This document shows, one piece after another, positions 1 to 6,790 of a DNA stretch of 11,210 nt; positions within the stretch are counted from its first letter, which is position 1; each line of letters starts with the position of its first letter. The stretch is from positions 1-11,210 of the forward strand of contig CAMLPA010000073.1 of NCBI GenBank assembly GCA_946481605.1, written 5' to 3'. This stretch comes from an uncultured Flavihumibacter sp. (lineage in GTDB: Bacteria > Bacteroidota > Bacteroidia > Chitinophagales > Chitinophagaceae). The notes under the pieces are model-generated. The model saw only the letters and a list, made by a program, of their open reading frames with translations, made no database searches and was not told the origin of the DNA. The position numbers were made by a program, and so were the translations under genes.

Positions 1-2
1 CC

Positions 3-200
3 GGGTTCACCGCCAGTTACCTCATCCAGCAACAGATCATCCTGGAAGCGAAGCGACAAGCCATTCATTCCAACATCAGCATGAAAGAAATCGCGTATTT
101 CCTGGGGTTCGAGGACCTCGCGCACTTCAGCAAGTTTTTCAAGAACAATTCAGGCATGAACTTTTCCAACTTCAAAAAAGGGCTTTCGCTTTCGATCTGA
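3..200 (+). CDS. AraC-family transcriptional regulator, C-terminal fragment (5' end outside window)
   Basis: Reading frame 3 is open from the window edge to a TGA at 198-200 and encodes 65 residues of an AraC/XylS DNA-binding domain. The segment IILEAKRQAIHS followed by ISMKEIAYFLGFEDLAHFSKFFKNNSG is the linker helix and second helix-turn-helix of the family, with the usual G-F-x-D-x-x-x-F-S-x-x-F-K pattern. The N-terminal sensor domain and first helix-turn-helix lie upstream of the window, so the inducer and target cannot be inferred. The stop is only 7 bases from the stop of the photolyase gene on the other strand, a tight convergent arrangement with no visible hairpin between them. The family call is firm; the specific role is unknown. 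Confidence 0.88.
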   Translation, partial: GFTASYLIQQQIILEAKRQAIHSNISMKEIAYFLGFEDLAHFSKFFKNNSGMNFSNFKKGLSLSI

Positions 201-207
201 ACAAAGG

Positions 208-1749
208 TTACAATTCATTCAGTTTACCGAGGTAGGCATCGGCCTGGAACAGCAGGGCTTCTTTTTTATCGGCGCTCATTTTGTCCCAGGTTTTGTAGAC
301 CATCCCCAATCGTGGGTTTTTATCCATGGTTGCGCGGTGCCGGTCGAAAAAATGCCAGTACAAACTGTTGAATGGACAACTGCCCTCTCCCGTTTTTACA
401 GAAGGTTTGTAGTGGCACCCCTTGCAATAGTCACTCATCTTATTGATGTAAGCCGCGCTGGACACGTAAGGTTTGGTGCCCACGATACCACCATCGGCAA
501 ATTGGCTCATGCCGCGCGTATTCGTGATTTCGACCCACTCTATCGCATCAATGTAGATGCCGAGGTACCATTGGTCCACAGCATCCGGATGGATGCCCGA
601 CAGCAATAAGAAATTACCGGCGACCATTAAACGCTGAATATGGTGCGCATAAGCCGTATCCAGACTTTGAGTGATGACGCAGCGCAGGCAGTTCATTTTT
701 GTGTTCCCGGTCCAGAACCATTCCGGGAGTTTTGTATTGTGGTTCAATTTGTTCAAGGCAGCGTAACCAGGCATCTTCCACCAGTAGATGCCGCGCATGA
801 ATTCGCGCCAGCCCAGTATCTGCCGCACGAAACCTTCTACAGAAGCGAGGTCCGCGTGTTTTTTCTTCCATTCAGTGATGGCCATATTCACCACTTCTGC
901 CGGTGCAATCATCTTTGTATTCAACGCGAAAGATATCCTGGCATGGTAAAGAAACGCGTGCTCCGTTTGCATCGCATCCTGGTATTTGCCAAAGGAAGGC
1001 AGTAAGTGTTTCATAAAATATTTCACCACTTCCAACGACTGCTTCCTCGTCGTGGGCCAGGTAAACCGCGCCGCATCAGGGTTTCCGAAACTTTCAATGC
1101 CAGCCCGCTGAATTTCTTTCCAGATATCGGAATAATCATGGGAGAACAATTTGGGTTCCGGCAATTGGTGTTTCCCTTTGAAGGGTTCACGGTTTTCCTT
1201 ATCGAAGTTCCAGGCCCCGCCTTCAGGTTCACCATCCATTGATAACAATATGCCGTGTTGTTGCCGCATACTCCGGTAGAACCGCTCCATCACTGGTGAT
1301 TTACTTCCAAAAAAAACGCCCAGCGCTTCGCGGGTGGTGTAAAAATGTTCGGTATCTACGGCATTCACGGGAATGCTCAACTGCTTTTCCAATGTCTTCA
1401 GTTGTTCATGCAGGCGGTATTCATCGGGATACATGTATTCGAAGACATCCGCTTTTTCTTCATTCAGAAAATGAAGGATATTGGCCGTAAGTTCCTGTTT
1501 ATTCCTTTTATCGTTGATCATCAGGTGAATCACATTGTGTCCGTTCTTCCGGAGATACGCCACAAAATTGTACATGGCAGCAAAGAAGCCGATGATTTTT
1601 TGTGCGTGGTGCAGCACATAACCCGTTTCCTGCTTCATTTCCATCACCAGGTAAACAACGGTGTCATCTTTTTCCCGAAACCAGGAATGCTTATAATTGA
1701 GTTGATCGCCAAGGATCAGGCGAAGGGTTTTATGTTCGGCCTTGTGCAT
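208..1749 (-). CDS. Cryptochrome/photolyase family protein, iron-sulfur bacterial type (FeS-BCP)
   Basis: Predicted light-dependent DNA repair flavoprotein. Characterised relatives (Agrobacterium PhrB) repair (6-4) photoproducts using FAD, a lumazine antenna and a 4Fe-4S cluster. The N-terminus [16 protein letters not shown] is the antenna-domain signature of this clade. The FAD-domain core contains [13 protein letters not shown] and [12 protein letters not shown]. With the start at 1749 (513 residues), Cys354, Cys442, Cys445 and Cys458 form the cluster set. Their spacing (88, 3 and 13 residues) equals that of Agrobacterium Cys350/438/441/454 as I remember it, so the cluster should be intact. 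An in-frame ATG at 1773 would add eight residues. I prefer 1749 because it puts [10 protein letters not shown] close to the N-terminus, as in relatives, and shortens the overlap with the upstream DUF2256 gene to 20 bases. The protein is probably cytoplasmic and co-transcribed with DUF2256. The substrate (6-4 versus other lesions) is inferred from the family. Confidence 0.95.
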   Translation of the reverse strand: MHKAEHKTLRLILGDQLNYKHSWFREKDDTVVYLVMEMKQETGYVLHHAQKIIGFFAAMYNFVAYLRKNGHNVIHLMINDKRNKQELTANILHFLNEEKADVFEYMYPDEYRLHEQLKTLEKQLSIPVNAVDTEHFYTTREALGVFFGSKSPVMERFYRSMRQQHGILLSMDGEPEGGAWNFDKENREPFKGKHQLPEPKLFSHDYSDIWKEIQRAGIESFGNPDAARFTWPTTRKQSLEVVKYFMKHLLPSFGKYQDAMQTEHAFLYHARISFALNTKMIAPAEVVNMAITEWKKKHADLASVEGFVRQILGWREFMRGIYWWKMPGYAALNKLNHNTKLPEWFWTGNTKMNCLRCVITQSLDTAYAHHIQRLMVAGNFLLLSGIHPDAVDQWYLGIYIDAIEWVEITNTRGMSQFADGGIVGTKPYVSSAAYINKMSDYCKGCHYKPSVKTGEGSCPFNSLYWHFFDRHRATMDKNPRLGMVYKTWDKMSADKKEALLFQADAYLGKLNEL

Positions 1750-1900
1750 ACGATTTGTTTTTCCGGCAGGCATCGCTGCAATATTTCACTTCGTCCCAAA
1801 CCCGCTCCCACTTCTTTCGCCAGGAAAATGGCCTTCCGCAAGCCATGCAGGTTTTTACCGGAAGATTATTTTTCTGAACGGTTTTTCCGCGCAGCTTCAT
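1730..1900 (-). CDS. DUF2256 small zinc-ribbon-like protein
   Basis: A 56-residue basic protein with C18-x2-C21, then the aromatic/basic block [18 protein letters not shown], then C41-x3-C45. This is the DUF2256 signature: a putative four-Cys zinc-binding knuckle with invariant RPFxWRKKW and WDEVKYCS segments. The biochemical function is unknown. In my recollection of the family it is often encoded beside, or fused to, photolyase/cryptochrome genes, which fits here because its last codons overlap the start of the photolyase (20 bases with the preferred start, 44 with the longer one). Translational coupling is therefore likely. The longer frame from 1939 would add 13 residues unlike the family N-terminus, so I chose the ATG at 1900. 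No ribosome binding site is evident. Nucleic-acid contact is plausible from the Lys/Arg/Trp content, but that is inference. Confidence 0.88.
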   Translation of the reverse strand: MKLRGKTVQKNNLPVKTCMACGRPFSWRKKWERVWDEVKYCSDACRKNKSYAQGRT

Positions 1901-1986
1901 GCCAAAAATGTTTAATAATACTAAAGCATCTTTAAACAAAAGGAAACTTAAACTGTTTGAAGAAATCGAAAAAAGAAAAGTATCGC

Positions 1987-2688
1987 ATGAAAAATATGGT
2001 CATCATCGGGCACAGTTCAGGTATAGGTGCCGCATTGTCTGGATTGCTTTCGGCGGAAAAAACAACTTCGGTGTACGGAACGTATTGCGCGCACCAGCCC
2101 GCTTCAGTTCCTGAAAATGTATCTTCTCATCACCTGGATGTATTGAGTGCAAACCCCGACTATTCTTTTTTACCTGATACGATAGACGGACTGGCTTATT
2201 GTGTAGGCGCCATTAACCTGAAGCCACTGCTGCGTTGCAGTGAAGAGGACTTCCTGAACGATTACAGATTGCAGGTTTTGGGCGCTGTTACTTCTATACG
2301 TTCAGCCTTACCTGCATTGAAGAAAAGTGGTAACGCTTCTATTGTGTTGTTCAGTTCTGTCGCGGTGCAAACGGGTTTTCCTTTCCATAGTCTTGTGAGC
2401 GCTTCCAAAGGAGCGATTGAGGGCCTCACGCGTGCACTGGCAGCAGAGCTGGCACCTGGAATACGCGTGAATTGTATTGCGCCTTCTTTAACCGATACAC
2501 CTTTGGCGGGAAGTTTACTGAATACGCCTGAAAAGACTGCGGCGCATGCACAACGGCATCCGTTGAAAAAAATAGGCGAGGCTTCGGATGTTGCCGCCGC
2601 GGCGGCTTACCTGCTTTCGGCCGAAAGTAAATGGGTTACCGGGCAAGTGTTAAAAGTGGACGGGGGGATGAGTGCGGTAAGGGTATGA
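1987..2688 (+). CDS. SDR-family protein (short-chain dehydrogenase fold) with atypical active site
   Basis: A 233-residue Rossmann-fold protein of classical SDR length. The nucleotide-binding loop is G8-H-S-S-G12-I-G14, with His replacing the more common residue in TGxxx[11 protein letters not shown] occupies the NNAG position. The catalytic-loop Ser is S124 in VLFSSVAV and the catalytic Lys is K141 in [34 protein letters not shown] and [11 protein letters not shown] are the usual C-terminal SDR blocks. The residue 13 after S124 and 4 before K141, normally Tyr, is Val137 (codon GTG), so ordinary alcohol/carbonyl oxidoreduction is doubtful. The ATG at 1987 is preceded by an A/G-rich AAAAGAAAAG; the frame is open further upstream to a TTG at 1957, but that would add a non-family lysine-rich leader. 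The gene diverges from DUF2256/photolyase across 86 bases and converges with the AraC gene (4-base gap). Substrate unknown. Confidence 0.9.
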   Translation: MKNMVIIGHSSGIGAALSGLLSAEKTTSVYGTYCAHQPASVPENVSSHHLDVLSANPDYSFLPDTIDGLAYCVGAINLKPLLRCSEEDFLNDYRLQVLGAVTSIRSALPALKKSGNASIVLFSSVAVQTGFPFHSLVSASKGAIEGLTRALAAELAPGIRVNCIAPSLTDTPLAGSLLNTPEKTAAHAQRHPLKKIGEASDVAAAAAYLLSAESKWVTGQVLKVDGGMSAVRV

Positions 2689-2692
2689 CAAC

Positions 2693-3550
2693 CTAACTTT
2701 CTACCAAAAATTTTGTCCTGAATCCGGATAATGTTTCGCCCGTTTTCTGCACGAATATCCTGCTGAAATAAGCCGGATCTTCATAGCCCAGTTCGTACCC
2801 GATCTGTTTTGCGGTAAGTGTGGTATGCACCAGCAACCGTTTCGCTTCCAGGATAATCCTGTTTTTAATGATGTCGTTGGGTTGCGGAAGGTGGAGTCTT
2901 TTAAACTTATGCGTTATTGTTTTAGGGGCGATGAACAACAATTCCGCATAGTCCGCTACGTTATGTTTCTGTTTGTAATGCGCTTCCACGAGAAGGGTGA
3001 ATTTCCTGAAAAAATCCAGGTCACTGTTTTGCTGTACCAGCTCTTTGTCGAGGTGCTGCTTTTTCCACAAACGAGCCGATCTGATGAACAACTGCTTGAG
3101 GTAAGTGCGAATCATTTCTTCCAGCGAAGCATCTTTCAGCGCGAACTCTTCTTCCATCTGGCTGAAAATATACCGGACGAAAGGCACTTCCTCTTTTTCC
3201 AGCGCCACCATGGGCATATTGTGAATGTTGTTGAACAATAAGCCGTTGCAGGCCACTTCTTCATCGTGAATCTGGATGCAATAGAAATCGCGGTTGTAAA
3301 AAATAAAATATCCCGGTTCCTTCGTGGTTTTTGTGAGTTCCAGATATTGGTCGGGACTTACAAAAAACAGGGAGGGCTTTTTTACGGTATACTCATTAAG
3401 GTCCACTTTCAACGAACAATTTTCAGGCAGGAACAGCACTTTGATATATTGCTTATACATTTCTCCGTTAATGCTTTCGCTGGTTTCTTCCCCTATTCTG
3501 AGAAGTCCCAAGGTTTTGAGGTTACTCCTGAATATTTTTTCGTTCGTCAT
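2693..3550 (-). CDS. AraC-family transcriptional regulator
   Basis: Predicted cytoplasmic transcription factor of 285 residues, the usual AraC/XylS length. The N-terminal ~185 residues form the sensor part, with a cupin-like start (KVLFLPENCSLKVDLNEYTVKKPSLFFVSPDQ) and then a helical stretch; the effector is unknown. Residues ~196-285 are the DNA-binding domain. HTH 1 lies around HNVADYAELLFIAPKTITHKF, followed by the linker RIILEAKRLLVHT and HTH 2, LTAKQIGYELGYEDPAYFSRIF, with the typical GYEDPAYFSRIF recognition helix. The ATG at 3550 (MTNEKIF) is preferred; the frame stays open to 3652, but those 34 residues run back into the terminator hairpin and look non-coding. The gene lies downstream of the exported hydrolase on the same strand, separated by a terminator, so control of that hydrolase is possible but unproven. 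Confidence 0.93.
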   Translation of the reverse strand: MTNEKIFRSNLKTLGLLRIGEETSESINGEMYKQYIKVLFLPENCSLKVDLNEYTVKKPSLFFVSPDQYLELTKTTKEPGYFIFYNRDFYCIQIHDEEVACNGLLFNNIHNMPMVALEKEEVPFVRYIFSQMEEEFALKDASLEEMIRTYLKQLFIRSARLWKKQHLDKELVQQNSDLDFFRKFTLLVEAHYKQKHNVADYAELLFIAPKTITHKFKRLHLPQPNDIIKNRIILEAKRLLVHTTLTAKQIGYELGYEDPAYFSRIFVQKTGETLSGFRTKFLVES

Positions 3551-3567
3551 GTTAAAACTGATTGGGT

Positions 3568-3600
3568 TAAAAGTACATGTTCCGCAGCATTCCGAAGAAA
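3568..3600 (-). promoter_or_regulatory. Possible Bacteroidetes-type promoter for the AraC regulator
   Basis: On the minus strand TACTTTTA (3575-3568) resembles the Bacteroidetes -7 element TAnnTTTG with one mismatch. TTTC (3600-3597), 21 bases upstream, resembles the -33 element TTTG. The site is 17 bases from the ATG at 3550. Such short degenerate elements occur by chance, so this is only a candidate, supported by the terminator just upstream that makes a separate promoter necessary. Confidence 0.22.
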
Positions 3601-3630
3601 AGACAGATGAGCCTGGTAAAATTTCATCAG

Positions 3631-3668
3631 AAAAAAACGGGAAGAACAGCACAACTGTTCTTCCCGTT
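3631..3668 (-). terminator. Intrinsic terminator after the alpha/beta hydrolase gene
   Basis: A perfect 14-bp inverted repeat (3636-3649 with 3655-3668, AACGGGAAGAACAG and its complement) surrounds a 5-base loop. On the minus strand it is followed by seven T residues (3637-3631). It begins 6 bases after the hydrolase stop codon. The orientation of the T tract fits termination of leftward transcription only. Confidence 0.9.
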
Positions 3669-3673
3669 CAGGT

Positions 3674-4642
3674 TTATTGCTTTGCGAATTTTTCCAGTTC
3701 TGCATTAAACTTACCGGCTTCTTCTACAAACAGCGCGTGGCCGCTGTTTTCAAACTTAACGATGTAAGAGTTGCGGATACCTTTGTTCAATTCTTCCGCG
3801 AATACGAAGTCGCACAACTTATCCTGTGTGCCGTGGAAGATGGCTACCGGAATACTGATCTTTGACAATTCAGAGCGCAGGTCCAGGTCGCGGAGTGCGG
3901 TAATTGATTCGGTAATGGCGTAAGGTGATGCTTCGAGGTTGATGTTTTCCAACCATTTTTCCACGTTCTTTGAAATGGCGCCTTCTTTGGCGGGGAAACT
4001 TGCGCCGAAGCTGGCGATAAGATCCTGCCTGGCAGTCATGGTGGCTTTGATCAAACCTTCCGCACCATCATCGGAGATGCCATAGGGGAATCCGGGCCTT
4101 TGTTTCCAGGATGGGGCTGCGGCGGCAAACAACGCGAGTTTCTTCACATGCGCCGCATTGTATTTGGTAATGTAATGCAGTACCACGGCACCTCCCATGG
4201 AGAAGCCACCCAACGTTGCATTGCGGATATTGAGTTTTTCCAGTACCACCTTGATATCATCGGAGAAAACATCAAAATTATACTTCCCGTAGGGTTTGTC
4301 GGAAGATCCGAAGCCTCTGAGCGTGATACCTATTACCCGGAAGCCTTTCCTGGAAAGCGCCTGGTACTGGTATTCGTACATGGCATCGCTTAAAGGCCAG
4401 CCATGAATCAATACAATAGGTTCGCCTTCCCCGATATCCGTAACGTGTAGCTTCACGCCTTTTTCTACTTCAATAAATTCCGCCCTGCCGGCTGAAGCTG
4501 GTATTCTTTTCCCTTGCGCAAAAAGAGGCGTACTTAAAAAAAATGCGGCAATCAAGGTGAGGACTGCAAAAACGGATTTTGGGGTTTTGAAATCAGCTTT
4601 TTGGAAAGAGGTGCTTTGAAGGTTGTTTACTGTTGGTTTCAT
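3674..4642 (-). CDS. Exported alpha/beta hydrolase, non-heme chloroperoxidase/aryl esterase type
   Basis: A 322-residue alpha/beta-hydrolase-fold enzyme. Residues 1-42 are an export signal: a long polar N-region, hydrophobic SVFAVLTLIAAFFLSTPLFA, then A42-Q43, a typical Bacteroidetes signal peptidase I site. The enzyme is therefore expected in the periplasm or outside. The oxyanion region is H80-G-W-P. The nucleophile elbow G-F-S148-M-G is preceded by GG, as in the bacterial cofactor-free haloperoxidase/esterase group. Asp274 (HGTQDK) and His302 (NSGHALF) complete the triad. The natural reaction is probably ester hydrolysis; perhydrolase activity is known in the family but unproven here. The frame is open to a TTG at 4684, but the first ATG at 4642 is the sensible start. 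The transcript ends at the strong terminator immediately downstream. A possible promoter lies at 4682-4712. Confidence 0.92.
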   Translation of the reverse strand: MKPTVNNLQSTSFQKADFKTPKSVFAVLTLIAAFFLSTPLFAQGKRIPASAGRAEFIEVEKGVKLHVTDIGEGEPIVLIHGWPLSDAMYEYQYQALSRKGFRVIGITLRGFGSSDKPYGKYNFDVFSDDIKVVLEKLNIRNATLGGFSMGGAVVLHYITKYNAAHVKKLALFAAAAPSWKQRPGFPYGISDDGAEGLIKATMTARQDLIASFGASFPAKEGAISKNVEKWLENINLEASPYAITESITALRDLDLRSELSKISIPVAIFHGTQDKLCDFVFAEELNKGIRNSYIVKFENSGHALFVEEAGKFNAELEKFAKQ

Positions 4643-4681
4643 CTTTATCTGTTTTAAAAGTTTGTATTGTTTTTGACAAGA

Positions 4682-4712
4682 CAAAGATGAGACAAGAAAC
4701 CCCGCTGAAAAA
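4682..4712 (-). promoter_or_regulatory. Possible Bacteroidetes-type promoter for the hydrolase gene
   Basis: The minus strand reads CATCTTTG (4689-4682), one mismatch from the -7 consensus TAnnTTTG, with TTTT (4712-4709) 19 bases upstream in place of TTTG. It would give a leader of roughly 35 bases before the ATG at 4642. A candidate by pattern only. Confidence 0.3.
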
Positions 4713-4813
4713 TGGAGGAAGGTGGACAGGAATGGTACATTTTTCCCTGAACATAATTTCTCTACTTAATCGGACTTGATTTATTTGAATAGTAGGCGTT
4801 GGATTGATTTTAT

Positions 4814-4853
4814 AAAAAAACAGCCCGAAAGTTTAATGCTTCCGGGCTGTTTT
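4814..4853 (-). terminator. Intrinsic terminator of the fibre-protein/T9SS operon
   Basis: The inverted repeat AAAACAGCCCG (4817-4827) and CGGGCTGTTTT (4843-4853) gives 11 paired bases, extendable into AAAG/CTTC with one mismatch. On the minus strand it ends in seven T residues (4820-4814). It lies 20 bases beyond the stop codon of the T9SS protein gene ending at 4873. Confidence 0.88.
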
Positions 4854-4872
4854 AAATATGTACTGGTAAAAC

Positions 4873-5841
4873 TTACTGCTTCACGATCTTCCCAACAAAA
4901 CGTTGTTGCCCATCAAAAAGCGTTACCACATAAGTACCGGTGGGCAATGCGTGTACATCAACCATCTGGCCCTGTTTCCAGTTTTGCTGCAGCACTTTCT
5001 GGCCTTGTGCGTTGTGCAGCATTACCTGTCCCTGAACAATCGAAGTGGTAATTTTCAATTGTCCCGGTGTCGGATTCGGCGACAACTGTAGTGCCATTTC
5101 ATACGCGCTGGTATTCAAACGAACAACAGAACTGTATTCAAAGCTGCCATCATTGTCGATTGTTTTGAGCCGGTAATATTGAATGCCTGCCGCGTCTTTA
5201 TCCAGGTAAGTGTAAGTGGAAGCCGACCCGTTGGATGCAAAGCCTGCGATCCTTGTATAGAATGTGCTGTTGGCGCTGCGTTCCAGTTGTATTTCCTGCA
5301 CATTGGTTTCCATGCTTGTGGACCAGGTGAGGAGGTTACCACTGGCCGTGGCCCTGCCTTCAAACTTCTCCAGAAGAATTGGTAAGGCGGAAGATGGATC
5401 GAACGCCGTAAAGCGCGCTGCATTAATGCCCGTGAAACTGTTGCTGACCTCGAACGAACCTGCCGTTGCCTGCGTGCTGCCCGTGCTGATGGTCCAGGTG
5501 CCGCCGGAAGCCTGGCTGTTGTAAGCCACCTGCATCGCGGCTTCGCTGTTGCCATTCAGTTCTCCTGAAAGGTACCTGATGGCGATGCTTCCTGTGAAGG
5601 CCAGCGGACTTGTAAGTGTGTACACACGGCTGATGCTGTTCAGCGAAGCACTGGTTGCCGGCGTGGTGGTATGTTCCAGCAGGTTATTCGAAATGGTAAG
5701 GTCAGTGCCCGGCACCAATGCAAGCCCATCGAAAGAAAAAGTGGTACCGGATAGCACCGTGATACCGCTGCTGCCCGTGCTTAATTGTGCGTAACCCATG
5801 TTGGCACACAAGCAGGCGAGTAAAAGTAATTTGCACTTCAT
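4873..5841 (-). CDS. T9SS type A sorting domain-containing secreted protein
   Basis: A 322-residue exported protein. Residues 1-18 are a signal peptide (KCKLLLLACLCANMGYA, then Q19). Residues ~20-150 form a Ser/Thr/Gly-rich beta domain I do not recognise, with GSIAIRYLSGELNG and GINAARFTAFDP at its end. Residues ~153-242 are the fibronectin-III-like module typical before T9SS tails: LPILLEKFEG, LLTWSTSMETN, QYYRLKTIDNDGSFEYSSVV. Residues ~253-322 are the type A sorting domain, with the LSPNPTPGQL entry motif, HNAQGQKV, LPTGTYVVTL and a basic end GKIVKQ. The protein should cross the outer membrane by T9SS and be attached to the surface or released. It starts 16 bases after the stop of the fibre-like gene, and a terminator follows, so it is the last gene of a two-gene operon. 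The two products may act together at the cell surface; that is inference. Confidence 0.9.
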   Translation of the reverse strand: MKCKLLLLACLCANMGYAQLSTGSSGITVLSGTTFSFDGLALVPGTDLTISNNLLEHTTTPATSASLNSISRVYTLTSPLAFTGSIAIRYLSGELNGNSEAAMQVAYNSQASGGTWTISTGSTQATAGSFEVSNSFTGINAARFTAFDPSSALPILLEKFEGRATASGNLLTWSTSMETNVQEIQLERSANSTFYTRIAGFASNGSASTYTYLDKDAAGIQYYRLKTIDNDGSFEYSSVVRLNTSAYEMALQLSPNPTPGQLKITTSIVQGQVMLHNAQGQKVLQQNWKQGQMVDVHALPTGTYVVTLFDGQQRFVGKIVKQ

Positions 5842-5857
5842 ATTACTGCTTTAAGGG

Positions 5858-6655
5858 TTAGTACAATTTGATCAACGACATGCCACTGCCCGATTGAATT
5901 GCAACACTGGATATCGCTCCGGTAGCCTGAACCTGCAGGTTCGAGGTTGTTGTTACAGTTATTAAAAAAGTAAACTCCCTATTATAGGGTAGATAAGTCG
6001 CACTGGCGCACGAGGTAGAAGCAAGAAAATTTGTTCCGTCATAAATCCCACAAACAAAAACACCAATATTAGCGCCAAGATTGAGTTTAATATTGGCCAG
6101 ATAAGTTCCGGGTGCTACACTATTAAGTGTTCCCAAAGTAGTTTGGGTACCTGCAGTACCCGTATTACCTGTAATATTCAAGGAATAAGATTGCGAAAGC
6201 GATCCGCCACCTGCCGGCGTTTGCCAGGAACCATCTCCTCTTAAAAAAGTGGTGGTGGAAGCCGTTCCGGAAGCTGAAATTTTAGCTGTAGTTACCGCAC
6301 CATTAGCGATCTGACTGGTTCCGATGGTACCCGTTATTTTAGATGCTGCAACAGTACTTTCTCCATTGAGCAGAATCACCCATGCCGGCGCAACACTGGT
6401 TCCTGCATTGTAATAAAACCCTGCTGTACCATCAGTCTGGTAAACGATCAGGCCCGGAGCCGGATCAGCTATAGCCAGGCGTTGGGCTGAGAGCATACGT
6501 GGAACAAGGAATCCCTTCGTGGTGCTTTCCACCTGCAACATAGCAGAGGCGTCGGGTGTTGCGGTACCAATTCCTGCCTGCGCAAAGGTTTTATTTTGTG
6601 TACAGCAAAGAGCAAGTAACATAAAACAGCCTGCGGAGAACCATTTCTTTTTCAT
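5858..6655 (-). CDS. Phage-tail-fibre-like secreted protein
   Basis: A 265-residue exported protein. Residues 1-26 are a signal peptide ending TFAQ (cleavage probably at A25/Q26). Residues 28-100 hold the GIGTATPDASAMLQVESTTKG / FLVPRM block and PGLIVYQTDGTAGFYYN, a module very common in Bacteroidetes fibre-like surface proteins. Residues ~103-150 are low-complexity, with ISASGTASTTTFLRGDGSWQ; the FLRGDGSW motif is familiar from phage tail fibres and similar trimeric stalks. Residues ~155-265 look like a beta-sandwich head (GTYLANIKLNLG, FTFLITVTTTSNLQVQA, ending GSGMSLIKLY), reminiscent of C1q/TNF-like receptor-binding heads. There is no T9SS tail and no chaperone or autocleavage domain. The frame opens at a TTG (6664), but the ATG at 6655 is preferred. 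It is first in an operon with the T9SS cargo 16 bases downstream. Trimerisation and adhesion are inferred. Confidence 0.82.
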   Translation of the reverse strand: MKKKWFSAGCFMLLALCCTQNKTFAQAGIGTATPDASAMLQVESTTKGFLVPRMLSAQRLAIADPAPGLIVYQTDGTAGFYYNAGTSVAPAWVILLNGESTVAASKITGTIGTSQIANGAVTTAKISASGTASTTTFLRGDGSWQTPAGGGSLSQSYSLNITGNTGTAGTQTTLGTLNSVAPGTYLANIKLNLGANIGVFVCGIYDGTNFLASTSCASATYLPYNREFTFLITVTTTSNLQVQATGAISSVAIQSGSGMSLIKLY

Positions 6656-6790
6656 GTTGAACAAAGTTTAAGTGTTAATTTGAAAAATATAAAAGAAGAG
6701 ATTTATTTATTAATCAGAGAAAAGATAACACTGCTGCTTACAGAACCCGCTACTTCTTCATTTCAACAGTGCATGTATAACCTAAAGCGT

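Noticed and set aside
3551..3652. N-terminal extension of the AraC regulator up to 3652
   Set aside because: The extension would run through the terminator hairpin of the upstream gene and has no family resemblance; the ATG at 3550 gives the normal length.
4814..4853. Possible bidirectional terminator role on the plus strand
   Set aside because: The plus strand has only four T residues after the stem and no plus-strand gene upstream; only leftward use is supported.
5115..5555. 146-residue open frame on the minus strand inside the T9SS protein gene
   Set aside because: It is a shadow of the 4873-5841 gene in another frame, Arg/Pro-rich, with no domain or signal; the overlapping frame has a full signal peptide, Fn3-like module and sorting domain.
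5858..6655. Remnant of a prophage, suggested by the tail-fibre-like protein
   Set aside because: The protein has a Sec signal peptide, and its neighbours are T9SS cargos with no phage structural, lysis or integrase genes; such fibre-like proteins are common in Bacteroidetes chromosomes.
6736..6778. Inverted repeat CACTG...CAGTG after the module-repeat gene as a terminator
   Set aside because: Only five paired bases with a loop of over 30 bases and no T tract; not convincing.
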